Assembly: GCA_964640855.1 (NCBI GenBank)
Contig: CAZXIX010000116.1
Location: forward strand, 1-13,817
Length of the DNA stretch: 13,817 nt
Reading direction: 5' to 3'
Source of the DNA: JAJDFU01 sp964640855
GTDB lineage: Bacteria > Bacteroidota > Bacteroidia > Chitinophagales > Saprospiraceae
The translations under genes and the position numbers were made by a program. Within the stretch, counting starts at the first letter, position 1. Each line of letters starts with the position of its first letter. The notes under the pieces were generated by a model that worked only from the letters and a program-made list of their open reading frames with translations, was not told the DNA's origin and ran no database searches. This document shows positions 6,578 to 13,769 of the stretch, piece after piece.

Positions 6578-6650
6578 CAGGGTGTGTCTGAATAATATCC
6601 CTGCCTTGCCGGCGGGCTTCGGGCTACAACCCTTTTTCAGACACACCCTG
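6578..6650. terminator. Long inverted repeat between convergent genes, probable two-way terminator
   Basis: A perfect 15-bp inverted repeat, CAGGGTGTGTCTGAA (6578-6592) and TTCAGACACACCCTG (6636-6650), brackets a 43-bp interior with its own GC-rich self-complementary stretch (GCCGGCGGGCTTCGGGC). It sits in the 93 bp between the ends of tetR and the T9SS gene. No clean T tract follows either arm, so it may instead be, or derive from, a small palindromic repeat element. Confidence 0.5.
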
Positions 6651-6662
6651 GAATGTCGCAAG

Positions 6663-9600
6663 TTACTCGAGTAACAACAATTTCACGGTCCCAAAATTCC
6701 CTGCTCCGTCGATAACGTTCAGGAAATAGATACCGGGCAATAAATTACCTTTTTCTACCACCAGGGATTCACCTCTTACATTTGAGTATCTTCTTACCAC
6801 CTGACCCGTCACATTTAACAACTGAGCTTGATAGGTTTCATTCTCTATATTGTCCCAGGTAACGAAAGTCTGGTTTCGGAAAGGGTTGGGTACGACCTTA
6901 AACTTACGGGTAAGAGTCAAATCTTTGGTAGAGACCGCTGTTTCTTTTTTCAAATAGCGCGTTGAGCCCAGATTCGGATTAACAAACTTGAGTACGTCGT
7001 TTCCACTATCATCCTGGATTAACTCCCGGGTTATGTCCAGAACGGTTTGATTGGTATCGGTTATTACCGGAGTAAGCACAAAGACGTTTTCCTCAAACTT
7101 GCCGGCAAAATGGATGGGTTGGCCGTTTGGATCTACATCATTCACTCCGTTAAACAGCGTGCTGTCGGCTTGAAATACTTCGTGTAGTACGCCGTTGCTG
7201 GCTATCAGGATGCGGCTGCCGCATTGTTCGATCCGTTCGCGACGCGGAATAGGCTGGGGAGCAAATTCCTCCCCATTGAGGGTAACCGTGGTTTCTACCC
7301 ACTCTCCCGTTAAATCCGGAACACCATCTGCGATCGGACTGGTACAGTCCGCATAAAAAAGTTCCGGATATTCTTCACCGTAGGAAAAGGGTACGATGGG
7401 GGTGTTTACTCTGGGTATATCTCTTGCCGAACCAGAATACCTTTGTTTGAAGTCAAAGCTGGCCTTGGAAATCAGATAGTTTACAGGGGGGTTTTGGTAA
7501 GCCAGAAAATTGAAATAGGCATAATTGATAAAATAATCCTCCCCCACTTTCACGGCGGTTGTCGGGAAAACATCGCCCGTCGCGTAGGTGTCTCCCACCG
7601 GATCAGCGGAATTCCAATCATCACTGCTCATAAACTTGGTAACAAAAGGAACAATCGGATCGCTATCGTCAGGATCTGCAGCCTCATTAGCCGCATTGCT
7701 GATCACGATTAGTTCATCGCCATCCAGGAACATGCCATCGCCACTCCGTAAAAAACCATCAGGTATACTCACTTCTGTAATTTCAGATGGATTGTCAATC
7801 TGAATTTTATAGATTTTGTCATCGATAGAATGGACTACAAGCAGAAATCCATCTTCGTGGTATTCAATGCCGTTGAAACCATTCTGTGTAACGGGGTTGG
7901 GTGGAGCGAAACTGTTATTCTGGAAAAACAGGGATGCTTCACCGTCCACATTAACTTTATAAATGATGCCTCGGTCGGAACTGCTCACATAAGCATTACC
8001 CTCCGCATCTACCGCCACGTCATTAACAAAATTCAGACCCGGCCCGGGAGTTATGGCTGCTAAATCTATAGAATCAATTAACGCGCCATCCGCCAAATCA
8101 AACCTGAATAACCAGGCTACTGTTGGGTCCTGTATATTGGCACCAACCGCCATTAATCGATTGTTAGTTGTGTCAATTTGCAAACCGAACGTTCCGTTGC
8201 CGTTGAATACCCCTGCGGGTACCAAATTGGAAAAGGAACCGTCTGTGCGAACCAGATTAATGGCTCCTCCAACTGCCGATGAAATGAGGAAGGCCTCTCT
8301 GTCAGGATCATATTCGATCCCTTCGGGCAGGACGGGTGTGTTTAGAATGCTGTAAGTCACAAAATTTATGGAATCGGTAGATGGCCTGACGTCAAAGGTG
8401 ACGCGCATGGGGTCGTCCAGTGCGATGATGACGGGCTCCAAATCACGTGGACCCGGTTCTGTGTAGGTCACTTCCGGAAAGGGCGTAGTCCCGGGTCCGC
8501 CCGGGTTGTAAAATGGCTGATAGCCTTCCACTTCCAAACTTGGAATTTCGAGAAATAAAATGTTCCGGGCAGCAGCCGTATCGCCCACCAGGATGATGTC
8601 GATGTAATTATCCCGATCTTCGGTATAACAATCACCGTACTCCACATCGCCTCCTGCTGCGGCGCCGAGATCAGAAAGTCCAATGACCCTTAATGTACCG
8701 CCCAGTACCTGATAATCCACACTATCTTCTTCGATCAGTACCGTATCGCCATTTTCTCCCCTTACGTGAATTCGAAAAAACTTTTCAAAATCGGTAGGGA
8801 GTACGCCTCGTACACCATCCGGAGAAAAACCGCCGGTCGTTAGGATACGGAGCCTGAAATCCCCGCCGCCATACAGGTCAAACTCAGAATTTGGAGTTAT
8901 TATGTCAGCCAGTATTTGTTCAGTAATAGAGTTACTTACGCCTTCCCCATCATTACGGTCGCCTACATAATTCAACTTTGCCCCCACCAATCTGGGGCCA
9001 TTATTTTCATCATAGGGACTAGTCGTAGTTTCCCAGGTAAGTCCTACTGCACTGACCAACTGATTGTTGGGACCTACCAGCGTTAAAGGCGTATCGTCCG
9101 CTACAATTTCACACTTTACCGGAAATCGCACATCGGGATCACTGCTCGGTAACCGGTTTCCCCAATCAGCCCATACGACTACGCAATTGCGTTCATTATT
9201 TTCAAAATTGGGCTGCGAACTGGCAGCCAGAGGCCTCACGATTTCTCCGGTATTCAAGGTGAATTGGAAATCGGTCAGATCAATGGTGTTGGTCAGCACA
9301 GGCCAACTAAATACAATAGGGAGCCCATCCAGGCCAATGGATCCATCCTTCAGTTCTCCATAGGGCGTTTGTAGAACATAAAGAGCTCCTAATTGCTGCT
9401 GTGTTGCAGTACTGGTGTATACCACCGTATTGCTTGTGTCACAATCAATATCCGACAACCATGCACCTCCTGCTTGTCGTACATTTTCTTCGGTGAGTAC
9501 ATCGAAAGGCACGCCACCAATATCGCAAAAGCCCATTCCGGCGGAAAGGATCTTCGGTTCGTTCGACCAATAGTCTGCCTCGATCAGATCCCCGTCAAAA

Positions 9601-9707
9601 ATAGTAGCAAATATCCCGGCCGGATAGTTGATGGTCGTATCCTGACCTGAGGTCGCGGATAGAATGCTTAACGTAATTAAAAACGTTAGAAAAATGGATT
9701 TTTTCAT
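6663..9707 (-). CDS. Secreted multidomain protein with beta-propeller and T9SS sorting domain
   Basis: The ATG at 9705-9707 gives 1014 residues and puts a signal peptide (about 1-21, ending SATSGQ) at the N-terminus; an upstream in-frame ATG (9812) is rejected. Residues about 105-435 form a domain related to the lipoprotein encoded at 4859-5752 (DGLPIVFSWPV at 127-137, ADWGN at 180-184). Residues about 455-735 look like a six-bladed propeller of the SMP-30/NHL kind, with repeated motifs such as VNDVAVDAEGNAYVSSSDRG (561-580), GFNGIEYHEDG (610-620) and GDGMFLDGDELIVIS (656-670). A small beta-rich part (about 795-920) follows. The C-terminus is a type A T9SS domain: VVPNPFRNQTFVTW (938-951), LLNVTGQVVRRY (963-974) and LLPGIYFLNVIDGAG (989-1003). 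The protein should be exported by Sec and then moved across the outer membrane by T9SS, which cleaves the C-terminal signal. Any enzymatic role is unknown. Confidence 0.85.
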   Translation of the reverse strand: MKKSIFLTFLITLSILSATSGQDTTINYPAGIFATIFDGDLIEADYWSNEPKILSAGMGFCDIGGVPFDVLTEENVRQAGGAWLSDIDCDTSNTVVYTSTATQQQLGALYVLQTPYGELKDGSIGLDGLPIVFSWPVLTNTIDLTDFQFTLNTGEIVRPLAASSQPNFENNERNCVVVWADWGNRLPSSDPDVRFPVKCEIVADDTPLTLVGPNNQLVSAVGLTWETTTSPYDENNGPRLVGAKLNYVGDRNDGEGVSNSITEQILADIITPNSEFDLYGGGDFRLRILTTGGFSPDGVRGVLPTDFEKFFRIHVRGENGDTVLIEEDSVDYQVLGGTLRVIGLSDLGAAAGGDVEYGDCYTEDRDNYIDIILVGDTAAARNILFLEIPSLEVEGYQPFYNPGGPGTTPFPEVTYTEPGPRDLEPVIIALDDPMRVTFDVRPSTDSINFVTYSILNTPVLPEGIEYDPDREAFLISSAVGGAINLVRTDGSFSNLVPAGVFNGNGTFGLQIDTTNNRLMAVGANIQDPTVAWLFRFDLADGALIDSIDLAAITPGPGLNFVNDVAVDAEGNAYVSSSDRGIIYKVNVDGEASLFFQNNSFAPPNPVTQNGFNGIEYHEDGFLLVVHSIDDKIYKIQIDNPSEITEVSIPDGFLRSGDGMFLDGDELIVISNAANEAADPDDSDPIVPFVTKFMSSDDWNSADPVGDTYATGDVFPTTAVKVGEDYFINYAYFNFLAYQNPPVNYLISKASFDFKQRYSGSARDIPRVNTPIVPFSYGEEYPELFYADCTSPIADGVPDLTGEWVETTVTLNGEEFAPQPIPRRERIEQCGSRILIASNGVLHEVFQADSTLFNGVNDVDPNGQPIHFAGKFEENVFVLTPVITDTNQTVLDITRELIQDDSGNDVLKFVNPNLGSTRYLKKETAVSTKDLTLTRKFKVVPNPFRNQTFVTWDNIENETYQAQLLNVTGQVVRRYSNVRGESLVVEKGNLLPGIYFLNVIDGAGNFGTVKLLLLE

Positions 9708-9743
9708 TTTAGGTAGTTTTTCATTTTGAATTAAGGCCCAGGA

Positions 9744-9829
9744 GGTGGCAGGTCGCGAGCCGGGTTCTTTCCCGACAGGGATGTGATTGGCGCCTCCCAC
9801 CAACCTTACCACGCAGCAGGTTTCCTGCT
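9744..9829 (-). promoter_or_regulatory. GC-rich structured segment in the leader of the T9SS gene
   Basis: In otherwise AT-rich DNA upstream of the ATG there are nested inverted repeats. GGTGGCAGG (9744-9752) pairs with CCTCCCACC (9793-9801) at eight of nine positions and encloses CGGG-TTCTTT-CCCG (9761-9774). An adjacent perfect hairpin AGCAGG-TTT-CCTGCT lies at 9815-9829. On the mRNA these would form 40-120 nt before the start codon. I could not match the arrangement to a known riboswitch. It could be a leader RNA or a dispersed repeat. An open frame runs through it in the T9SS phase, but the protein would then lose its N-terminal signal peptide. Confidence 0.35.
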
Positions 9830-9876
9830 ATTACGCATTTCACTTGCTTTGCTCTGTTTTTTCATTTCTTTCTATC

Positions 9877-10115
9877 CTATCCAATAGTTACAGGATCTTC
9901 ATCCTCCCAGGTAACTACTGCTATATTTTCATTCACTTTTGTACAACTATGGGGTTGGCTTTGACTTTCGCACATGCCCTGCGAAGGATCTCCGGGATGC
10001 TTGTTGTCCGGTACTCTCACCGTGTCAGCCGTAGGGCAATCTGATGCGTTGACTTACAGGGGGCCTGGGTAAAATAATCTTCGTCATAAGCAATCCTGCC
10101 TAGTTCTTTACCCAT
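9877..10115 (-). pseudogene. Remnant of a third member of the lipoprotein-like family
   Basis: Translation of the minus strand gives MGKELGRIAYDEDYFTQAPC (10115-10056), then after a frameshift near 10053-10055 a 58-residue frame ending at a TAG (9877-9879). That frame contains DTVRVPDN, CTKVNENIAVVTWEDEDP and a final TIG. It resembles the end of the lipoprotein encoded at 4859-5752, where DTLTVNPFQ is followed by LRVNENVAIDPRGDKNPEV: the order, spacing and the VNEN(I/V)A core agree. The N-terminal bulk of the gene is missing, and no start with a signal peptide is visible. It overlaps the tail of the neighbouring remnant on the same strand by a few bases. A sequencing error or a short functional Cys-containing peptide are alternatives; decay is the simpler reading. 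Confidence 0.5.
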
Positions 10116-10613
10116 TTGATGATCTGGTTATTGAAATCCTGTTCAATTCTTAAAATGTATATTCCCAGGGGTAAGCTCCATACCATCGCCATGCATGAGG
10201 ACTTTGTCGCCTTCCACAAAACCGCCCCCGAACATCTGCAAGACAAACGGTCTTTTATCCAGCGGATCTTCTGACCGTTTTGGTATACAAATATTTAACC
10301 GCAAGGTGATGAATGAGTCTCCGTGATCAACACTTAGCAGGAAGAATAAAAGGCTAAATGAACACTTGGTTTTAAGATCCCCCATTAGGTAATTCCCTTG
10401 CTACAAAGCCGGAATCTGTTTCAAATTCATAAACTGCGACTGGATCGCCAATTATTTTGCTTTCAGGGCGTTCCGGAGCGATTTCAGACTTCGCAAGAGG
10501 GCTTCTTTTCCTCGTCCGGTAGACTTAGGATAAAAAAACTGCACCCTTCCCACCCTGGCACTGATAGTACTATTGGCTGGACCATCAACCTGAAAACAGA
10601 CTGATCCTGCTCC
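10100..10613 (-). pseudogene. Frameshifted remnant of a secreted protein with T9SS C-terminal tail
   Basis: No single frame spans this stretch, but protein-like segments line up on the minus strand. GAGSVCFQVDGPANSTIS begins at 10613. SEIAPERPESKIIGDPVAVY and EFETDSGFVARELPNGG follow in a different phase, ending at a TAA (10372-10374). Next comes an 80-codon frame (10385-10143) that includes SFITLRLNICIPKRSEDPL and FVLQMFGGGFVEGDKVL, resembling a worn T9SS sorting domain. Removing one G near 10163-10170 would join it to PGIYILRIEQDFNNQIIKWV, followed by KN and a TAG at 10100-10102, a good type A sorting-domain end. At least two to three frameshifts are therefore needed. The N-terminal part of the ancestral gene is absent or unrecognisable. 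It probably encoded a relative of the T9SS protein downstream. Sequencing error could explain one shift but not all. Confidence 0.5.
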
Positions 10614-10709
10614 GATTTACGAATGAAAACAGATCTTATATTTAAGAGGGTAAGCTACGTCAAACCCTAAGCTCTCGTCAATAACAAAAGATAAGAAATG
10701 AAAGCAGGG

Positions 10710-11252
10710 CTATTTTTTGGAGGCGATCCGCCCTTTGATCCGGCTCAAGGAAACGGCCGTTATCCCCAAAACATTGGCAATATATTTATCGGGGGCCCGG
10801 TTGATGACGTTGGGATAGTCTTCTACATATTTTTGATAGCGTTCTTCCGGCGACAGAAATACAAAGGATTCAACCCTTTGGAAGGCTTGTTTCATTACGC
10901 TTTTTCCAATATACATCCTGTTAAACTCCATCAACTTGGGGTTTTTAGAGATCGCATCTTGGAAGGAGTTATAGTTTATAGTATAGATTTTTGTACGCTC
11001 CAGGGTCTCATAAGAAAAATGGGAGGGCTCATTAAAGAAAATGGAATGCACATTGCCGAAAAAATGATATTCGGGATAAAGCTGAAACGTTATTTCATCC
11101 CCCTTTTCATTGGTACCGAAGCTCCGGACCAATCCTCTTCGGACAAAAAATACGTCTTTTTTAGTCTCCCCCTCTTGCAATAAGATTTTCCCCCTGTCAA
11201 TAGATCTTATAGTGACTTGCCTAAGCAGCACCAGTAACGTAATCACGTTCAT
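10710..11252 (-). CDS. Crp/Fnr-family transcriptional regulator (short N-terminus)
   Basis: The 180-residue protein has a cyclic-nucleotide-binding-like beta-barrel (about 13-95: TIRSIDRGKILLQEGE, DVFFVRRGLVRSF, GDEITFQLYPEYHFFGN) followed by a dimerisation helix. At the C-terminus is a winged-helix DNA-binding motif (about 150-176: APDKYIANVLGITAVSLSRIKGRI). The barrel lacks the Arg of the cAMP pocket: where Crp has PRTA, this has PSHFSYETLE. It therefore probably does not bind cAMP, as is usual in the Bacteroidota group of small Crp-like proteins. The N-terminal helix seems about 10 residues shorter than in typical relatives; a small deletion between MNVITLLVLL and RQVTIRS would explain this. 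Its targets are unknown. It lies upstream of the remnants and the T9SS gene on the same strand, but 1 kb from the latter. Confidence 0.85.
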   Translation of the reverse strand: MNVITLLVLLRQVTIRSIDRGKILLQEGETKKDVFFVRRGLVRSFGTNEKGDEITFQLYPEYHFFGNVHSIFFNEPSHFSYETLERTKIYTINYNSFQDAISKNPKLMEFNRMYIGKSVMKQAFQRVESFVFLSPEERYQKYVEDYPNVINRAPDKYIANVLGITAVSLSRIKGRIASKK

Positions 11253-11381
11253 AATTTACTGATTATGCACATTTTACCATATCAATATAATCAATTAGTT
11301 TCAAAGGATTACGAATGGCTATCCCCCCTTTGGCAAAAGCCCGAATGCTTCCCCGCCAGATTCTCAACTGGGATCTTTCAT

Positions 11382-12407
11382 CTAAGCCGTTCGCACCAAA
11401 TCGGCAACGGCGGCTATCCACCTGGGATTATCGTTCAGGCTGGGGACCAGGTCCACCTTTTCGCCCCCCATCTCCTCGAACTCTTCCTGGTATTCATAAC
11501 TGATCTCGATGAGGGTCTCCAGGCAGTCGGCTACAAAAGCCGGCGAAAATACGAGCAGTCGCTTGACTCCCTTTTCGGCCTGCTCTTCGATCACCTTGCT
11601 GGTGTAGGGTTGGGCCCATTCTTCCGGCCCCAAACGGCTCTGGAAGGTGGTCGTGTATCGGTCAGGATCCAACTGAAGCTTCTCGGCTATGGCGCGAGTG
11701 GTGCCGTGGCATTGGGCAGAATAGCAAAACTGGTTGACTCCACTGATCCGGCTGCAGCAGTTTTTCACCTGCTGGCAATACTTCCCGCTGGGGTCGCCTT
11801 TTTTCAACTGGCGCTTGGGCAGGCCGTGGTAGCTGAACAGGATGTGATCGTAACTGTCCAGGTCAAAATTCCGGGCATTGTCGGCAAAGATGTCGATCAT
11901 GGCCGGCAGGTTGTAGTAGGAGTTCACCAGCTTGACGGTCGGAATGGCTTCCTTTTTCCGCAACAAACGCATCACCTCGTCGTGCACCGATCCGGTGGTC
12001 GCAGAAGCGTATTGTGGAAACATAGGCAGCACCAGGATTTCGCTCACCCGCTTTTCCATCAGGCGATCCAGGGCAGACTCGATGGAGGGATTCTGGTAGC
12101 GCATGGCCAGTTCCACTACATAATCTTCGCCCAGGATCTTCTGTACCCCATCGGCGACCCTCTCTCCGTAAAACTTGAGGGGCGAACCCTCTTCCGTCCA
12201 GAGCTTCTTATACAGCTTGGCCGAACTTCCGGAGCGAAAGGGAGCGATGATGCCCCGAACCAGGAGGTTGCGGGCCAGCCAGGGGTAGTCGATGACCCGA
12301 GGATCCAGGAGAAATTGTTTCAGGTACCGGTAAACGTCGCCTCGCCTGGGGGAGTCGGGTGTTCCTAAATTGACCAGTAATACGCCTTTGGGATAACTTT
12401 CTGCCAT
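11382..12407 (-). CDS. hemH: Ferrochelatase
   Basis: HemH inserts ferrous iron into protoporphyrin IX, the last step of protoheme synthesis. The chosen ATG (12405-12407) gives MAESYPKGVLLVNLGTPDSP, a textbook ferrochelatase start, and 341 residues; the longer frame to 12452 adds 15 unrelated residues. Signature motifs are LVNLGTPDSP (11-20), LPMFPQYASATTGS (127-140), the catalytic histidine in FSYHGLPKR (H194, 191-199) and the acidic residue in SPAFVADCLETLIEI (E297, 288-302). Five cysteines cluster at 211, 217, 218, 228 and 233 (KYC...NCCSR...FCYSAQC). They are possibly metal-binding or disulfide-forming, though the positions differ from the C-terminal [2Fe-2S] ligands of mammalian enzymes. 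The gene is divergent from surE and monocistronic in the window. The GC-rich codon use matches surE and holA. Confidence 0.95.
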   Translation of the reverse strand: MAESYPKGVLLVNLGTPDSPRRGDVYRYLKQFLLDPRVIDYPWLARNLLVRGIIAPFRSGSSAKLYKKLWTEEGSPLKFYGERVADGVQKILGEDYVVELAMRYQNPSIESALDRLMEKRVSEILVLPMFPQYASATTGSVHDEVMRLLRKKEAIPTVKLVNSYYNLPAMIDIFADNARNFDLDSYDHILFSYHGLPKRQLKKGDPSGKYCQQVKNCCSRISGVNQFCYSAQCHGTTRAIAEKLQLDPDRYTTTFQSRLGPEEWAQPYTSKVIEEQAEKGVKRLLVFSPAFVADCLETLIEISYEYQEEFEEMGGEKVDLVPSLNDNPRWIAAVADLVRTA

Positions 12408-12493
12408 GATCTGTAAAATATTTGCGAAGCTATAAACAGCCGCAATCAACATCCTGTTCTCAGAGTCAGGAAAAGGTTAAAGTGATTCCCCGG

Positions 12494-12533
12494 CTGCGAA
12501 GGACCCGGCGGATTGATAAGCCGACTTTCGCAG
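12494..12533. repeat. Inverted repeat in the hemH-surE intergenic region
   Basis: CTGCGAA (12494-12500) and TTCGCAG (12527-12533) form a perfect 7-bp stem. Inside it CGGC (12506-12509) can pair with GCCG (12520-12523). It lies about 85 bp from the hemH start and 115 bp from surE. No U tract follows, so a terminator is unlikely. It may be a leader hairpin of surE or a repeat. The rest of the 242-bp gap shows no gene. Confidence 0.35.
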
Positions 12534-12649
12534 GCTTCATCCTTATCCTTTCGACAAACAGCCTTCGAACATTCACAATTCATAAAGTGTGCCTATTTTG
12601 GGGCATCATTTACATAGATCGGATCTCACCCCAACACAAAAACCACTTC

Positions 12650-13438
12650 ATGAAAAAACCGCTTATTCTGGTCACCAACGACGACGGGATCAACGCACCG
12701 GGCATTCGCAACCTGGTCGAAATTGCGCAAAGCCTGGGAGAAGTCTTCGTAGTTGCACCAGACTCGCCTCAATCGGGCATGGGGCATGCCATCACCATCT
12801 CGCAGCCCTTGCGCCTGAATCGGGTGGAGGTATTCGAAGGTATCGAAGCCTACGAATGCTCCGGCACGCCGGTCGATTGTGTCAAGCTGGCCAAAAACGT
12901 GCTTCTGCGGGAGCGGGAGATTGACCTTTGCGTGTCCGGGATCAACCACGGTTCCAACGCCAGCATCAACATCATCTATTCCGGCACGCTTTCGGCTGCC
13001 ATGGAGGCCTCGCTCGAAGGCATCCCTTCCCTTGGCTTCAGTTTGCTGGATTACTCTTTCCACGCGCAATTCAAACCCGGAAAACCCTACATCCGGAAGC
13101 TGATGCAATACGTCCTGGAAAACGGGCTGGCCGAAGGCAGCCTGCTCAACGTCAACATCCCGAATCTGCCCGACGGCAACCTCAAAGGCATCCGGATCTG
13201 CCGACAGGCCGAAGCCCGCTGGGTGGAAGAATTTCTGGAAAGCAAGGACCCCCGGGGTCAAAAATATTACTGGCTCACCGGTCGTTTTGTTCTGGATGAT
13301 CACAAAGACGATACCGACATCTGGGCGCTCGACAACGGGTACATATCCGTGGTGCCTTCCATGCATGACCTTACCGATTACCGGTCGCTGAAGACCCTCA
13401 AGGAACGCATGAGCGATCTGGAAGCCGTTTCGCACTAA
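12650..13438 (+). CDS. surE: 5'/3'-nucleotidase SurE
   Basis: SurE is a divalent-metal-dependent phosphatase that removes phosphate from nucleoside monophosphates and is linked to stationary-phase survival in other bacteria. The 262-residue product, from the ATG at 12650-12652, shows the metal site NDDG (10-13), S42 within APDSPQSGMG (36-45) and SGINHGSN (96-103, N99). It also has the family motifs GTPVDCVKLA (72-81) and YSGTLSAAMEA (110-120). An in-frame extension upstream to 12422 has no homology-like features and is rejected. The small membrane-protein gene starts 9 bp after its stop, so the two are probably co-transcribed. In Bacteroidota surE often lies close to lpxB; that neighbour, if present, would be beyond the window. 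No clear -7 consensus was found upstream. Confidence 0.96.
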   Translation: MKKPLILVTNDDGINAPGIRNLVEIAQSLGEVFVVAPDSPQSGMGHAITISQPLRLNRVEVFEGIEAYECSGTPVDCVKLAKNVLLREREIDLCVSGINHGSNASINIIYSGTLSAAMEASLEGIPSLGFSLLDYSFHAQFKPGKPYIRKLMQYVLENGLAEGSLLNVNIPNLPDGNLKGIRICRQAEARWVEEFLESKDPRGQKYYWLTGRFVLDDHKDDTDIWALDNGYISVVPSMHDLTDYRSLKTLKERMSDLEAVSH

Positions 13439-13447
13439 GAGCTGTCT

Positions 13448-13744
13448 ATGTTCAAAAAGGATACCCTCTGGCTGGGGTTGATCGCCGGACTTATCACCCC
13501 GGTTTTGGCCTACCTCTTTCTGATCGGCGTTCTCAACGGTCTGGACGAACTGATACCCCAGGAAGTGCCTTTCACCGAACAATTCCGAACCAGAACGCTC
13601 TTTCTGATCGGTATTTGCGCCAATCTGATCCTGCTCCAGATTTTCCAGATCCGGAACTGGCCCCAAGCCATGCGCGGCCTGGTCATAGCGACCGGCGTCC
13701 ATGCCCTGATCTGGCTATTTGTTTTTGGGATTGAGTTGCTCTAG
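13448..13744 (+). CDS. Small three-helix membrane protein, function unknown
   Basis: The 98-residue protein has three hydrophobic stretches (about 8-28, 49-67, 76-96) separated by short polar loops (NGLDELIPQEVPFTEQFRTR and QIRNWPQAMRG). By the positive-inside rule the N-terminus (FKKD) and the QIRNWPQAMR loop should be cytoplasmic. I do not recognise the family. The ATG lies 9 bp after the surE stop and is almost certainly translated from the same transcript. Codon use is GC-rich like surE. It ends at TAG (13742-13744). Its location suggests a conserved accessory of the surE locus, but no function can be inferred from the sequence. Confidence 0.75.
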   Translation: MFKKDTLWLGLIAGLITPVLAYLFLIGVLNGLDELIPQEVPFTEQFRTRTLFLIGICANLILLQIFQIRNWPQAMRGLVIATGVHALIWLFVFGIELL

Positions 13745-13747
13745 GGG

Positions 13748-13769
13748 GCTTCTAAGTAGCTTCTAAGTA
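13748..13769. repeat. Tandem duplication of an 11-bp unit
   Basis: GCTTCTAAGTA occurs twice back to back (13748-13758 and 13759-13769), directly behind the stop of the small membrane-protein gene. The remaining 48 bases to the window end are AT-rich and show no gene. Confidence 0.7.

Noticed and set aside
9708..9812. N-terminal extension of the T9SS protein to an upstream ATG
   Set aside because: It would bury the signal peptide 35 residues inside the protein. The extension corresponds to the structured non-coding segment.
11265..12368. 367-codon open frame on the plus strand opposite hemH
   Set aside because: It is a mirror of the ferrochelatase gene. The product is low in recognisable motifs and rich in His/Gln/Gly, typical of antisense frames.
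12626..13702. 358-codon open frame on the minus strand opposite surE
   Set aside because: It is antisense to a clear surE with all motifs intact. The translation has no family resemblance, and the open frame follows from GC-rich codon use.
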